A stretch of 64,000 nucleotides of DNA from an uncultured Muribaculum sp. Lineage in GTDB: Bacteria > Bacteroidota > Bacteroidia > Bacteroidales > Muribaculaceae. How positions within the stretch are numbered: the stretch's first letter is position 1; each line of letters opens with the position of its first letter. The notes under the pieces were generated by a model that was not told the DNA's origin, made no database searches, and saw nothing but the letters and a program-made list of their open reading frames with translations. A program made the translations under genes and the position numbers. The stretch spans positions 1 through 64,000 of the forward strand of contig CAJTSK010000006.1 of the NCBI GenBank assembly GCA_910578835.1, given 5' to 3'. Positions 1 to 8,717 of this stretch are shown here, one piece after another.

Positions 1-306
1 ATGCTCTTGTACTACTTCTTGTCTATTTAATCATTTCAATGTTCTTGCGCTTTCGGAATCACTTTCGTTTCGTTCTCAAAAGCGAGTGCAAAGTTATGCG
101 ATATTTTTGAACCTTCCAAATATTTTCACAAAGAATTTTTCAGGCAAAAATGAACCTTTTGTCGCAAAAGTATGTTTTATAACATCTTAGGCGCTTTTGG
201 ACGAAAAATATTTAACATCGGTTAACAATTACCATTTCTTAAAACTCGGCGACAGCTCCCTATTGTCAATTATTTTGATTATCTTTGAGCAAAAGATAAA
301 TCACAA
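1..306. other. Intergenic region left of dnaE
   Basis: No protein-coding gene is credible here. The region is AT-rich and divergent. The left part holds a leftward promoter (89-120) whose transcript runs out of the window. The right part has a TATCTTTG box at 280-287 that fits the Bacteroidales -7 consensus and would start dnaE transcription with a leader of about 15 bases. Its upstream TTG (263-265) is only 14 bases away, so this promoter is less convincing. No terminator was seen. Confidence 0.6.
89..120 (-). promoter_or_regulatory. Leftward Bacteroidales promoter for a gene outside the window
   Basis: Read on the minus strand there is a TTTG (117-120), a 20-base spacer and TAACTTTG (89-96), a full match to the Bacteroidales -33/-7 consensus. 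The transcript would run at least 80 bases to the window edge without an obvious start codon in a long frame. The gene served is therefore outside the window and has a long leader. Confidence 0.6.
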
Positions 307-3300
307 ATGCTACCATTTATACACCTACACGTACACACGCAATTTTCCGTGCTTGACGGTCAGGCATCGGTGCCGGCCCTCGTCGACAAGGCTATTGAAG
401 ACGGCATGCCGGGTCTTGCCATCACCGACCATGGAAACATGTTTGGCATAAAAGAATTTTATAATTACGCCAAAAAGAAAAACGGGAAAGTAAAAGACCA
501 GATAGCCGACGCGGAAAAAGCGCTCAAAGAAGCAGAGGAAAATGGCGACACCAATGCCATCGAGGAAAACAAGCAGAAAATCGAGGCTCTGAAGAAAAAG
601 ATATTCAAGCCTATCTTCGGCTGTGAAATGTATGTCGCCCTAAAGTCACTTCACGAGCATGTCGACAAAAAAGATACCGGACGTCACCTTATAGTATTAG
701 CAAAAAACGAGACAGGATATCATAACCTTATAAAAATAGTGTCGCAGGCATGGATTGATGGCTTCTACTCTCACCCACGTACCGACAAAGCGGCTCTCGC
801 GGCACACCGCGAAGGATTAATCGTTTGTTCAGCATGTCTCGGCGGCGAGATTCCCCGACTTATCCAGGCAGGAGAAATCGAAGAAGCGGAAAAGCAGGTG
901 TTATGGTTCAAGGAGACATTTGGCGATGACTATTATATAGAACTACAACGTCACAAGACCAACAAACCGGGAGCCAACCGGTCGACTTACGAGGTGCAGG
1001 AGTCGGTAAACCCCGAACTTATAAGAATCGCGCGTAAATATAATATAAAGATAGTGGCGACCAACGACGTCCACTTTGTCAACGAAACCGACGCCGAGGC
1101 TCATGACCGCCTGATATGTGTCAGCACCAATAAAAACCTCACCGACGAGACCCGAATGCGCTACACCAAGCAGGAATGGATGAAGACCCAGGCTGAAATG
1201 AACGAGGTGTTTTCCGACCTGCCCGATGCACTCACCAACACCATTGAGATACTTGACAAGGTGACCACCTACTCTATCGACCACAAGCCGATATTGCCCA
1301 ACTTCCCCCTACCCGATGGATTTACCGACAACGACGACTATCTGAGATATCTCACCTACGAAGGGGCGAAGCGCCGCTGGGGCGAGAATCTTGACGACGT
1401 ACACCGCGAGCGACTCGACTTCGAGCTTGACACAATCAAAAACATGGGATTTCCCGGCTACTTCCTTATCGTGCAGGATTTCATACGTGCCGGGCGCGAC
1501 CGCGGGGTGTCAATCGGACCCGGTCGTGGCTCTGCCGCAGGTTCTGCCGTAGCCTACTGCCTCGACATCACCCAGATTGACCCGATAAAATATGACTTGC
1601 TGTTTGAGCGCTTCCTCAACCCCGACCGTATCTCTCTCCCCGATATCGATATCGACTTTGATGACGACGGACGCGCCGACGTGCTCCGCTATGTAACTGA
1701 GAAATATGGTGCGGAAAAAGTGGCGCGCATCATAACCTACGGCACTATGGCGGCAAAATCGGCAATCAAGGATGTAGCGCGTATCGAGCAGCTACCGCTA
1801 TCGGAAAGCAACCGACTCACCAAACTCATACCGCGCCACATGCCGGAAGTCAACGGCAAAGAGCTTAAGCCGACGCTTAAAAACTGCTACGAGCATGTGC
1901 CTGAGTTCCAGCAGGAGCTAAACAGCCACAACCCGCTTATCGTGGAGACCCTGCGTTATGCCAAGGAGCTGGAAGGAAATGTGCGCAACACCGGCGTACA
2001 CGCGTGTGGCGTGATTATCGGGCGCGACGATATCACCGACTGGGTTCCGGTAAGCACCGCGACAGATAAAGACGGGTCAAAACAGCTTGTGACACAATAT
2101 GAAGGAAGCGTGATTGAAGACACAGGACTCATCAAGATGGACTTCCTCGGGCTAAAGACTCTATCAATAATAAAGGAAGCAATCGCCAACATAAAGCTAA
2201 CCCACGGCATCGATGTCGACATCGACAATATCCCGATTGACGACAAGAAGACCTATGAGCTATATTGCGCAGGAAAGACTACCGGCACATTCCAGTTTGA
2301 GTCGGCAGGCATGCAGAAATATCTGCGCGAGCTGCAGCCCACCGTGTTTGAAGACCTCATCGCGATGAATGCCCTCTATCGTCCGGGTCCTATGGACTAT
2401 ATCCCCGACTTCATTGCCCGCAAGCATGGAAAGTCGCCGATAGTCTACGATATTCCCATTATGGAGCAATATCTTAAAGACACTTACGGCGTTACCGTAT
2501 ATCAGGAGCAGGTCATGCTCTTGTCAAGGCTTCTTGCCAACTTTACGCGAGGCGAAAGCGACACCCTGCGTAAGGCGATGGGAAAGAAACTTATCGACAA
2601 GATGAATGCCCTTAAGGCAAAGTTCCTGGATGGCGGTCAAGCCAACGGACACAAAAAAGAGGTGCTCGAAAAGATATGGGCCGACTGGGAAAAATTTGCA
2701 TCTTACGCATTTAACAAGAGTCACGCCACGTGCTACTCATGGGTAGCGTTCCAGACGGCATACCTAAAAGCCAACTACCCTGCGGAATACATGGCTGCGG
2801 TACTTAGCCGAAACCTCGCAGATATCACCAAGCTCACCAACTTCATGGATGAGTGTAAATCGATGAAAATCGATGTGCTCGGACCCGATGTCAACGAGTC
2901 ATTCTCGGCATTTGGTGTTAACCGGGCAGGCAACATCCGCTTCGGACTCGCCGCAATCAAGGGTATCGGCGTCAATGTCGTGGCAGAAATCATACGGGCA
3001 CGCAACGAGGGTGGCGCATTTAACGACATCTACGACTTCATGGAGCGCGTAGACCGCTCGGCTCTTAACAGGCGCACAATCGAAAACCTCGCCAACGCGG
3101 GTGCTTTTGACTGCTTTACCGACATAAAGCGCGAAGATTATTTTGAGCAAAACTCAAAAGGAGAGACATTTGCCGAACTTCTTGTGCGCTACGGACAAAA
3201 TTACCAAAACGACAAGAGCAAAAACGAGAACTCGCTATTTGGCGACATAGATGACAATCTCACAGCCGCCGGCCGTCCACCGGTGAGACCCGCACCTGAA

Positions 3301-3939
3301 CTTCCTCTCGCCGTGAAGCTTGAAAAGGAGAAAGAGCTTGTCGGGATGTACCTTTCAGCCAATCCGCTCGACCCCTATTATGTGGAGCTGCAATATGGCT
3401 GCACGACACTTAAAGATTTCTCTTCTGAAGAAAACGACATAGTGCTTGGCAAAGAAATCACACTTGGCGGCATGGTCACGGAATTTTCTGTCAAACAGGG
3501 CAAAAAAGGACCTTTCGGCATTATGAAAATCGAGGATTATTCCGGCCCCGCCGAGTTCATGATGTTTGGCAACGACTTCCTGAGCTTCCAGAAATTCGGT
3601 GTTCCGGGCACAATCGTGCGCATAATAGGAAAATATGACAGTATCTACGACCGTGTACGCTTTAAAATCATCAACATCTCGCTGATGGAAGATGTAAAAA
3701 AAGACCTCGTGTCGCGTATCACCATCGATGTCAACGCCGACCGCCTCAACGAAAATCTGCACAATGTAATCAAAGACTACCTGCAACCGAAGCCCGGCGA
3801 GGGACGGCAGCTATTTTTCCGTGTACGCGAGCCGGAGCTGAACCGCTCGGTAAGACTTGGAGCAGCCGTGACAGTGTCACTTGAGCGCAAGTTCCTGAAA
3901 GCACTTAGCGATATGAACCTGGAGTATGACATCGTGTGA
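307..3939 (+). CDS. dnaE: DNA polymerase III subunit alpha
   Basis: Catalytic subunit of the replicative DNA polymerase, 1210 residues, full family length. The N-terminal PHP domain starts at once with HLHVHTQFS (residues 6-14) and continues with ITDHGN, FGCEMYV, a SACLGGE block and NDVHF, so the metal-binding His, Glu, Cys and Asp positions appear to be kept. This is unlike E. coli, where several are lost. Between the first two PHP blocks lies a Lys/Glu-rich, probably coiled-coil insertion (about residues 55-100), usual in Bacteroidetes. The polymerase active-site motif PDIDIDF is near residues 446-452, and GPGRGSAAGS precedes it. The C-terminal part carries a helix-hairpin-helix region (FGLAAIKGIG) and an OB-fold. 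The ATG at 307 is chosen because the PHP domain begins six residues later. It is alone on its strand before trxA, 97 bases downstream. Confidence 0.97.
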   Translation: MLPFIHLHVHTQFSVLDGQASVPALVDKAIEDGMPGLAITDHGNMFGIKEFYNYAKKKNGKVKDQIADAEKALKEAEENGDTNAIEENKQKIEALKKKIFKPIFGCEMYVALKSLHEHVDKKDTGRHLIVLAKNETGYHNLIKIVSQAWIDGFYSHPRTDKAALAAHREGLIVCSACLGGEIPRLIQAGEIEEAEKQVLWFKETFGDDYYIELQRHKTNKPGANRSTYEVQESVNPELIRIARKYNIKIVATNDVHFVNETDAEAHDRLICVSTNKNLTDETRMRYTKQEWMKTQAEMNEVFSDLPDALTNTIEILDKVTTYSIDHKPILPNFPLPDGFTDNDDYLRYLTYEGAKRRWGENLDDVHRERLDFELDTIKNMGFPGYFLIVQDFIRAGRDRGVSIGPGRGSAAGSAVAYCLDITQIDPIKYDLLFERFLNPDRISLPDIDIDFDDDGRADVLRYVTEKYGAEKVARIITYGTMAAKSAIKDVARIEQLPLSESNRLTKLIPRHMPEVNGKELKPTLKNCYEHVPEFQQELNSHNPLIVETLRYAKELEGNVRNTGVHACGVIIGRDDITDWVPVSTATDKDGSKQLVTQYEGSVIEDTGLIKMDFLGLKTLSIIKEAIANIKLTHGIDVDIDNIPIDDKKTYELYCAGKTTGTFQFESAGMQKYLRELQPTVFEDLIAMNALYRPGPMDYIPDFIARKHGKSPIVYDIPIMEQYLKDTYGVTVYQEQVMLLSRLLANFTRGESDTLRKAMGKKLIDKMNALKAKFLDGGQANGHKKEVLEKIWADWEKFASYAFNKSHATCYSWVAFQTAYLKANYPAEYMAAVLSRNLADITKLTNFMDECKSMKIDVLGPDVNESFSAFGVNRAGNIRFGLAAIKGIGVNVVAEIIRARNEGGAFNDIYDFMERVDRSALNRRTIENLANAGAFDCFTDIKREDYFEQNSKGETFAELLVRYGQNYQNDKSKNENSLFGDIDDNLTAAGRPPVRPAPELPLAVKLEKEKELVGMYLSANPLDPYYVELQYGCTTLKDFSSEENDIVLGKEITLGGMVTEFSVKQGKKGPFGIMKIEDYSGPAEFMMFGNDFLSFQKFGVPGTIVRIIGKYDSIYDRVRFKIINISLMEDVKKDLVSRITIDVNADRLNENLHNVIKDYLQPKPGEGRQLFFRVREPELNRSVRLGAAVTVSLERKFLKALSDMNLEYDIV

Positions 3940-3946
3940 CAACGGT

Positions 3947-3978
3947 ATTGCGTAAAACCGGAATCTTTCCTAAATTTG
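3947..3978 (+). promoter_or_regulatory. Promoter of trxA
   Basis: TTG (3948-3950) and TAAATTTG (3971-3978) are separated by 20 bases and match the Bacteroidales promoter consensus. Transcription would start near 3985, leaving a leader of about 50 bases. The promoter lies just past the dnaE stop codon, so trxA can be expressed independently of dnaE. Confidence 0.65.
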
Positions 3979-4036
3979 CTACCGCAAAAAAACATCGGCA
4001 CAACAATTAACAACTAAAAAAAATAACATCAAGATT

Positions 4037-4351
4037 ATGGCATTTAAATTTACTGACGGAAACGTCAAAGAGTGTATCGAAAGCGGAAAGCTTGTACTTA
4101 TTGACTGTTGGGCAACCTGGTGTGGACCGTGTGTACGCATGAGCCCGATTATCGACGAAGTTGCCGAGGAGTTTGGCGACAAGGCGATTATCGGCAAATA
4201 CAATGTCGATGAAGAGACCGACCTCTCCGCCCAGTACCGCATCATGTCAATACCCACCCTGCTTTTCTTCAAAGACGGAAAGCTCGTTGACCGCCTTGCC
4301 GGCTCTCAGTCAAAGGCTACTCTCGAAGCAAAAATCAACAGTCTGCTCTGA
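4037..4351 (+). CDS. trxA: Thioredoxin
   Basis: Small cytoplasmic thiol-disulfide oxidoreductase of 104 residues, the normal length for a stand-alone thioredoxin. The redox motif WCGPC is at residues 28-32 inside ATWCGPC, and the cis-proline loop SIPTLLFF follows the central strand. There is no signal peptide, so it should act in the cytoplasm, reduced by thioredoxin reductase. It reduces ribonucleotide reductase and peroxiredoxins by family knowledge. Two extra cysteines (C13 and C24) precede the active site. It has its own promoter and is followed by a strong convergent hairpin terminator. Confidence 0.95.
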   Translation: MAFKFTDGNVKECIESGKLVLIDCWATWCGPCVRMSPIIDEVAEEFGDKAIIGKYNVDEETDLSAQYRIMSIPTLLFFKDGKLVDRLAGSQSKATLEAKINSLL

Positions 4352-4380
4352 TTCCATCGCGAAATCACGATATACACAAT

Positions 4381-4408
4381 CAAGGGGCGTCGCAACGACA
4401 GCCCCTTG
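4381..4408. terminator. Bidirectional terminator between trxA and the DUF456 gene
   Basis: CAAGGGGCGTCG pairs with CGAC-A-GCCCCTTG around a CAA loop, a 12-bp stem with one bulged A. A T-rich stretch follows on the plus strand. The position between two convergent genes fits shared termination. Confidence 0.75.
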
Positions 4409-4427
4409 TCTATTATTAAGCACTCTC

Positions 4428-4904
4428 TTAAAATATCGTCAGCAATACATAGATTGTAATCGCAAGCGTGACCGCGACCTTGAAGAAGGTACCGCATAGA
4501 AAACCGACAAGCGACCCCACTCCCGATTGAAAAGCACTTCTCATGTCAGCTTTTCCATAAATTTCTCCGATAAAAGCCCCGATAAACGGACCTAATATCA
4601 ATCCCCATGGCATAAAAAACAGTCCGACAAGTGTACCCAGCATGCTCCCCTTTCTTCCATATGAAGTACCGCCAAACCATTTAACGCCAAATATCGGAAT
4701 AACATAGTCAGACACTATGGTAAAAAGAGTGAGCAGACCGAGAATCATAATCGTGGGCCAATGCATATCGGCAGCCACCGGAGTAAAAAGCAGCAGCAAA
4801 TACCCCGCCATGGCAAGCGGCGCACCGGGAATCACAGGCAAAAAACAACCTGTAAGCCCTCCCGCACACAACGCGATACTCACTATATAACAGAAAATAT
4901 CCAT
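4428..4904 (-). CDS. DUF456 family membrane protein
   Basis: 158 residues, almost entirely hydrophobic, with Gly-rich helix breaks typical of DUF456 (for example LPVIPGAPLAMAGYLLL, GSMLGTLVGLFF and GPFIGAFIGE). About four to five membrane helices are expected, in the inner membrane. The function of DUF456 proteins is not established, and nothing here shows a substrate. A CAAAGATA on the plus strand (4912-4919) reads as TATCTTTG on the minus strand, just 8 bases before the ATG. If it is the -7 box, the message would have almost no leader. The gene converges with trxA. Confidence 0.85.
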   Translation of the reverse strand: MDIFCYIVSIALCAGGLTGCFLPVIPGAPLAMAGYLLLLFTPVAADMHWPTIMILGLLTLFTIVSDYVIPIFGVKWFGGTSYGRKGSMLGTLVGLFFMPWGLILGPFIGAFIGEIYGKADMRSAFQSGVGSLVGFLCGTFFKVAVTLAITIYVLLTIF

Positions 4905-4940
4905 ATCGCCACAAAGATAGCAATTACTCCTACTTATTTA

Positions 4941-5843
4941 TTAAAATATTTCAGCTTTATTAAAATATTTCAGCGTTTTTACACTTTTACCATCTTTTAT
5001 ATAATCAAATATATACATTCCTTTAACAAAGGATTTAATGTCATCAATCGAGGCAGCCACAGCAACCTGACATCCCGACAAGTTATAGACTACTATGCTG
5101 TCGAAATCTTCATTATCAGATATTTCCTCTATATTACCGGTCATAGACCAACCTGCAGGAAGAGAAATCATATAAGTATCTGTGCCGTATTTATTTTTTG
5201 CACAAAGACAAATCCACACTTTACAATTTATTGGCAACTCTTTAGCCACAATATCAGCTAAAAACGGCTCATTAACCTCAGACACGAGCAATGTCGCATT
5301 GTATTCCACCTCCCTCGCAACAATCAGGCAATCACTGCCGTAATACTCCACTACATAATGTAAATCATAAAAAAAATCGGAAACATCTGTTCGAGAGATA
5401 AGCTCCACGTTTACAATCTTCGGCTTAAAATTAAATCCGACATTACAGGTTGCGCTTATCTTTTTGTCATAAAATTTGGCGGTAAATGTAATCACGCCAT
5501 GTGATATCCCGTTTTTATCCACTTGATATTTGAAGTCACTGTTTACGGGAGAAATTTCAAATTCATGACTCCCCATGCTACTTTCCACCACTACGTAGCT
5601 GCCATCTTCAAGCGGTAAAGAAAAGTTCCATTCACACTCAGTAAGATTTCCATCTAACTGGGAGCTTGCTCTAAACAAATGATTTGTATACGCTGAAACA
5701 ACCCCGTCACCATCCAATTCGTTACCATCGATTACAATATCAATACCATTGTCATTTTGCCGTTCAACATTAAATGACATTAGAACAAGTGACAGAAAGC
5801 AGAGCAACGGTAAGACTATTGTTTGTTTCATTCGCGTTTTCAT
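4941..5843 (-). CDS. Secreted protein of unknown function with a sorting-domain-like C-terminus
   Basis: I do not recognise the main domain. The protein (300 residues from the ATG at 5843; an in-frame TTG lies nine bases upstream) begins with MKTRMKQ and a hydrophobic stretch, consistent with a Sec signal peptide. The body is beta-rich with several paired cysteines, perhaps Ig-like. The last 50 residues (VVYNLSGCQVA, KGMYIFDYIKDGK, TLKYF) resemble a Bacteroidetes type IX secretion C-terminal sorting domain, in which a short name-tag strand is followed by a GxYI motif. That assignment is a resemblance only. Codon use is more AT-rich than in the neighbours. A consensus promoter lies 22 bases upstream of the ATG. 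Gene and DUF456 are co-directional but each has its own promoter box. Confidence 0.7.
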   Translation of the reverse strand: MKTRMKQTIVLPLLCFLSLVLMSFNVERQNDNGIDIVIDGNELDGDGVVSAYTNHLFRASSQLDGNLTECEWNFSLPLEDGSYVVVESSMGSHEFEISPVNSDFKYQVDKNGISHGVITFTAKFYDKKISATCNVGFNFKPKIVNVELISRTDVSDFFYDLHYVVEYYGSDCLIVAREVEYNATLLVSEVNEPFLADIVAKELPINCKVWICLCAKNKYGTDTYMISLPAGWSMTGNIEEISDNEDFDSIVVYNLSGCQVAVAASIDDIKSFVKGMYIFDYIKDGKSVKTLKYFNKAEIF

Positions 5844-5864
5844 TAAATTCAATTACGTTTTTAG

Positions 5865-5896
5865 CAAATTTAGTCTATTCCCCGAAGATATCCAAA
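5865..5896 (-). promoter_or_regulatory. Promoter of the secreted protein gene
   Basis: On the minus strand TTTG (5893-5896), a 20-base spacer and TAAATTTG (5865-5872) match the Bacteroidales consensus. A start near 5858 leaves about 15 bases before the ATG at 5843, which supports that start codon. Confidence 0.75.
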
Positions 5897-5969
5897 TTCA
5901 ATACAACAAAAAAATTACAGATTATATAGTCTTAGGACATCGCTACCGGTATTTTAAAGACAAAGGCAA

Positions 5970-6003
5970 AAAAAGAGATTGCCATTAATGACAATCTCTT
6001 TTT
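5970..6003 (-). terminator. Terminator of rpsP
   Basis: AAAAAGAGATTG pairs with CAATCTCTTTTT around a 10-base loop. On the minus strand the stem is followed by a continuing T tract, a classic intrinsic terminator immediately after rpsP. The symmetric A/T ends would allow activity in both directions. Confidence 0.85.
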
Positions 6004-6025
6004 GTAATAATTTCTTAGGCGAAGA

Positions 6026-6586
6026 TTATTCTGCGGCAGGAGCCTCAGCCTCAGCGGCGGGAGCCTCTTCTGTTGCAGCAGCCTCAGCGGCAGCAGCGGC
6101 TTCAGCTTCAGCCTTAGCGGCAGCAAGCTCAGCCTTCTTCTTTGCAACTTCTTCAGCCTTAGCTTTATTCTTAGCGGCTTCAGCCTCAAAGCGCTGCTTC
6201 TCGTCAAGTTCCTTCTTGCTTGCCACAGTAGCCTTAGCGGCATCTACAGTAGCCTGACGGTTAGCTTTCCACGCCTCAAAACGACGCTGAGCCTCAGCCT
6301 CGTCAAAAGCACCCTTCTTAACACCACCCTGGAGATGCTTCATAAGGAGCACACCTTCGTGAGAAAGAATTGAACGCACTGTGTCGGTGGGTTGAGCACC
6401 AACGTTAAGCCAATACAAAGCCCGCTCGAAGTTTAAAGTTACTGTAGCAGGATTAGTGTTCGGATTATATGAACCTATCCTTTCAATAAATTTACCATCT
6501 CGTGGTGCCCTGCTATCGGCGATTACAATAGGATAAAACGCATAGTTCTTGCGACCATGACGCTGTAATCTGATTTTAGTTGCCAT
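6026..6586 (-). CDS. rpsP: 30S ribosomal protein bS16 with a long Ala/Glu/Lys tail
   Basis: Residues 1-85 are a standard bS16 (MATKIRLQRHGRKNYAFYPI, RDGKFIERIGSYNP, RALYWLNVGAQPTDTV), an assembly protein of the 30S subunit body. Most bS16 proteins end near 80-90 residues. This one has 186. The extra 100 residues are a Lys/Glu/Ala stretch likely to form a long helix, followed by an acidic Ala/Glu/Pro run at the end. Such extensions occur in Bacteroidetes bS16 but their role is not known to me. The gene has a textbook promoter 46 bases upstream and a strong terminator, so it is a single-gene unit rather than part of the rpsP-rimM-trmD-rplS operon seen in many bacteria. Confidence 0.95.
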   Translation of the reverse strand: MATKIRLQRHGRKNYAFYPIVIADSRAPRDGKFIERIGSYNPNTNPATVTLNFERALYWLNVGAQPTDTVRSILSHEGVLLMKHLQGGVKKGAFDEAEAQRRFEAWKANRQATVDAAKATVASKKELDEKQRFEAEAAKNKAKAEEVAKKKAELAAAKAEAEAAAAAEAAATEEAPAAEAEAPAAE

Positions 6587-6631
6587 TAGTTAATTGTTAA
6601 TTAAGTGGTTTTGTATTTGCAAAATGCGGTG

Positions 6632-6662
6632 CAAAGGTAAGCATTTACTTTCATTCCGCAAA
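6632..6662 (-). promoter_or_regulatory. Promoter of rpsP
   Basis: On the minus strand TTTG (6659-6662), exactly 19 bases, then TACCTTTG (6632-6639). This is a perfect Bacteroidales promoter and fits the high expression expected for a ribosomal protein. Confidence 0.85.
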
Positions 6663-6711
6663 ACATTTTCATCCTTACTTTTTACCAGCCGGTTAAATTT
6701 CTACCTGACAA

Positions 6712-8712
6712 TCATTTTTTTGGAGTTATGATTGCGGCAAAACCGCCGCCGGAAGCCAAATGTGCATCAAGCACATCGCCTAAGGTCACGCGGAGTTCAT
6801 CACGGCGACAGTCAGAGCCGTTACGGCCTACATTCACTCCATCGCTCATGGTCACTGCCTCGTAGACAACGCCGGGAGCAAGAAATGACAGCGGTATCTG
6901 CAAGTCGCGCGGGGTAAGCGATGTAAGCGCCCCTACATACCATATGTCACCTTTACGACGCGCAATGGCTACATACTCCCCTACCTCTCCGGAAATGACG
7001 CGGGTCTCGTCAAACACTGTCGGAATAGCGGATATAAACTGCAGACTTTCCGGATTGCCACGATAAGCCCCGGGCGAGTCAGCAAGCATCTGTAACGGAG
7101 CCTCATACACCACATACATGGCAAGCTGATGGGCACGGGAGCCAAAACTCATCGGTGCATCATTGATACTGCGATAATTGCCGGGCGCGGCATTGGTCAT
7201 TGCGCCCGGGGTGTAATCCATCGGACCCGCCGCCATACGTATAAACGGGGCTGTAACATCGTAGCGCATCACGTCGACGCCGGGTTTTCCGTCGGTCACC
7301 GGCAGCCACTTGTAATTTTCCAGACCCTTCACGCCCTCGAAGTTGACCACATTGGGATATGTACGCTGTATACCGGTAGCCTTCATTCCATGCAGGTCAA
7401 GGAGAAGATGATTTTGCGCGGCAAGACCGGCTATTTTCGACATCGATTCCACTACCCTACGGTCGTCACGGTCAAAGAAATCGACCTTAAAACCGGCAAT
7501 GCCAAGACCGGCGTAGTAAGGAAATGCCTCAGCCATCTCCTTGTCGACATCGCGCCAACGCGCCCAGAGAATCACGCCTACTCCTTTTTCCTTTCCATAA
7601 CGTGCGAGTTCGGCGATATCCATCCCTTCTACAGGATTCATCAGCGACTCACGGCTCCAACCCTCATCGACGATTATATATTCGAGTCCGTTTTCAGCAG
7701 CAAAATCTATATAATACTTAAATGTGGGCGTATTCATGCCTGCCGGGAAATCCACTCCTGTCACATTCCAGTTGTTCCACCAGTCCCAAGCCACTTTTCC
7801 GGGCTTTATCCAGCTCGTATCGGCAATGCGCAGCGGCGCGGCAAGACGCTGTGCCATGTCATTGTCGGCAAGCTGCGTATCGGATGTAGTGACAGCCACA
7901 GCACGCCATGGAAGCATCACCGGAGTCTCTATTTCAGCTATATATGGCGCGGTCTCGACAGGGATAAGATTAAGGCTGTTGAAGCCTCCTATTTTCTCTG
8001 CTACAGATTCAGGCGCAAAACGCGCTTCTATCGAATTGGCGCTGTCTCCCTTCACAAGAAACATGCCGGGATAGCCTTCCAGACCACCCTCCATGACAAG
8101 TGCCTTCTTGCCATGGGGCAACTCGACAAGCAGAGGCACTATCGCAAGCGAGTCGGCATACATACCCGACAGCGGAGACTCGTCATAATAGGATTCAAAC
8201 GAGTAGCTGTAAGGATATGACGCATCACGCAAGTCATTGACATAGGGGATAAACGCCTTATAGTCGCCGGCAAAGTTAAACACAGCCTCCTCCGACGTGA
8301 CACGGCGCGTACCCTTACCGTCGAGCGCCAGACGATATGCCGCCCCGTCGTCATAGACACGGAATATCACCGACAGTCCGTCGGAAAGCCGGAGCGTCAT
8401 TTCATTATAGACATCGCTCACCTCCGACTTTTTGTAAAACGGAGTGGCAAACGATGTATTGACCTTGCGGGTCGACACTTTCTTTACACGTGGAGCCGCA
8501 CCAAGCACCTTGCCACCCTCAAGCGACAGGGAGACAGGCGACGGAGCTATCACACAAGTGGAATCATGCATCAGAGACCATGACAGACGCTTTCCTGCGT
8601 CGACCGTCACTTTAAGATGTCCGTCGGGCGAGGACAATCTATATTCCTTAGCCGACATCGCCACAGAGGCAATGCCGCATACCGTAACTGCTGTGATAAA
8701 AAATCTTTTCAT
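6712..8712 (-). CDS. Glycoside hydrolase family 97 protein (alpha-glycosidase)
   Basis: Exported GH97 enzyme of 666 residues with a signal peptide ending near AMSA (residue 21). The family order is visible: an N-terminal beta-sandwich (about 25-280), a (beta/alpha)8 barrel (about 300-560) containing WDWWNNWNVTG, VDEGWSR, GVILWARW and GFKVDFFDRDD, and a C-terminal beta-sheet domain. D411 in KVDFF sits where retaining GH97 alpha-galactosidases have their nucleophile. Inverting SusB-type glucosidases lack it, so I lean to a retaining enzyme, without certainty. VVNFEGVKGLE supplies a conserved glutamate. It lies five bases downstream of a GH43 gene, and the two should be co-transcribed and act on the same plant or host glycan. 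No SusC/SusD pair is present in the window. Confidence 0.9.
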   Translation of the reverse strand: MKRFFITAVTVCGIASVAMSAKEYRLSSPDGHLKVTVDAGKRLSWSLMHDSTCVIAPSPVSLSLEGGKVLGAAPRVKKVSTRKVNTSFATPFYKKSEVSDVYNEMTLRLSDGLSVIFRVYDDGAAYRLALDGKGTRRVTSEEAVFNFAGDYKAFIPYVNDLRDASYPYSYSFESYYDESPLSGMYADSLAIVPLLVELPHGKKALVMEGGLEGYPGMFLVKGDSANSIEARFAPESVAEKIGGFNSLNLIPVETAPYIAEIETPVMLPWRAVAVTTSDTQLADNDMAQRLAAPLRIADTSWIKPGKVAWDWWNNWNVTGVDFPAGMNTPTFKYYIDFAAENGLEYIIVDEGWSRESLMNPVEGMDIAELARYGKEKGVGVILWARWRDVDKEMAEAFPYYAGLGIAGFKVDFFDRDDRRVVESMSKIAGLAAQNHLLLDLHGMKATGIQRTYPNVVNFEGVKGLENYKWLPVTDGKPGVDVMRYDVTAPFIRMAAGPMDYTPGAMTNAAPGNYRSINDAPMSFGSRAHQLAMYVVYEAPLQMLADSPGAYRGNPESLQFISAIPTVFDETRVISGEVGEYVAIARRKGDIWYVGALTSLTPRDLQIPLSFLAPGVVYEAVTMSDGVNVGRNGSDCRRDELRVTLGDVLDAHLASGGGFAAIITPKK

Positions 8713-8717
8713 AAATA

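Noticed and set aside
197..451. Small frame overlapping the dnaE start
   Set aside because: It overlaps the PHP domain in another frame and has no pattern of a real protein.
7129..8220. 363-codon open frame opposite the GH97 gene
   Set aside because: Pure antisense of a well-conserved enzyme; composition is typical of a shadow frame in GC-rich codons.
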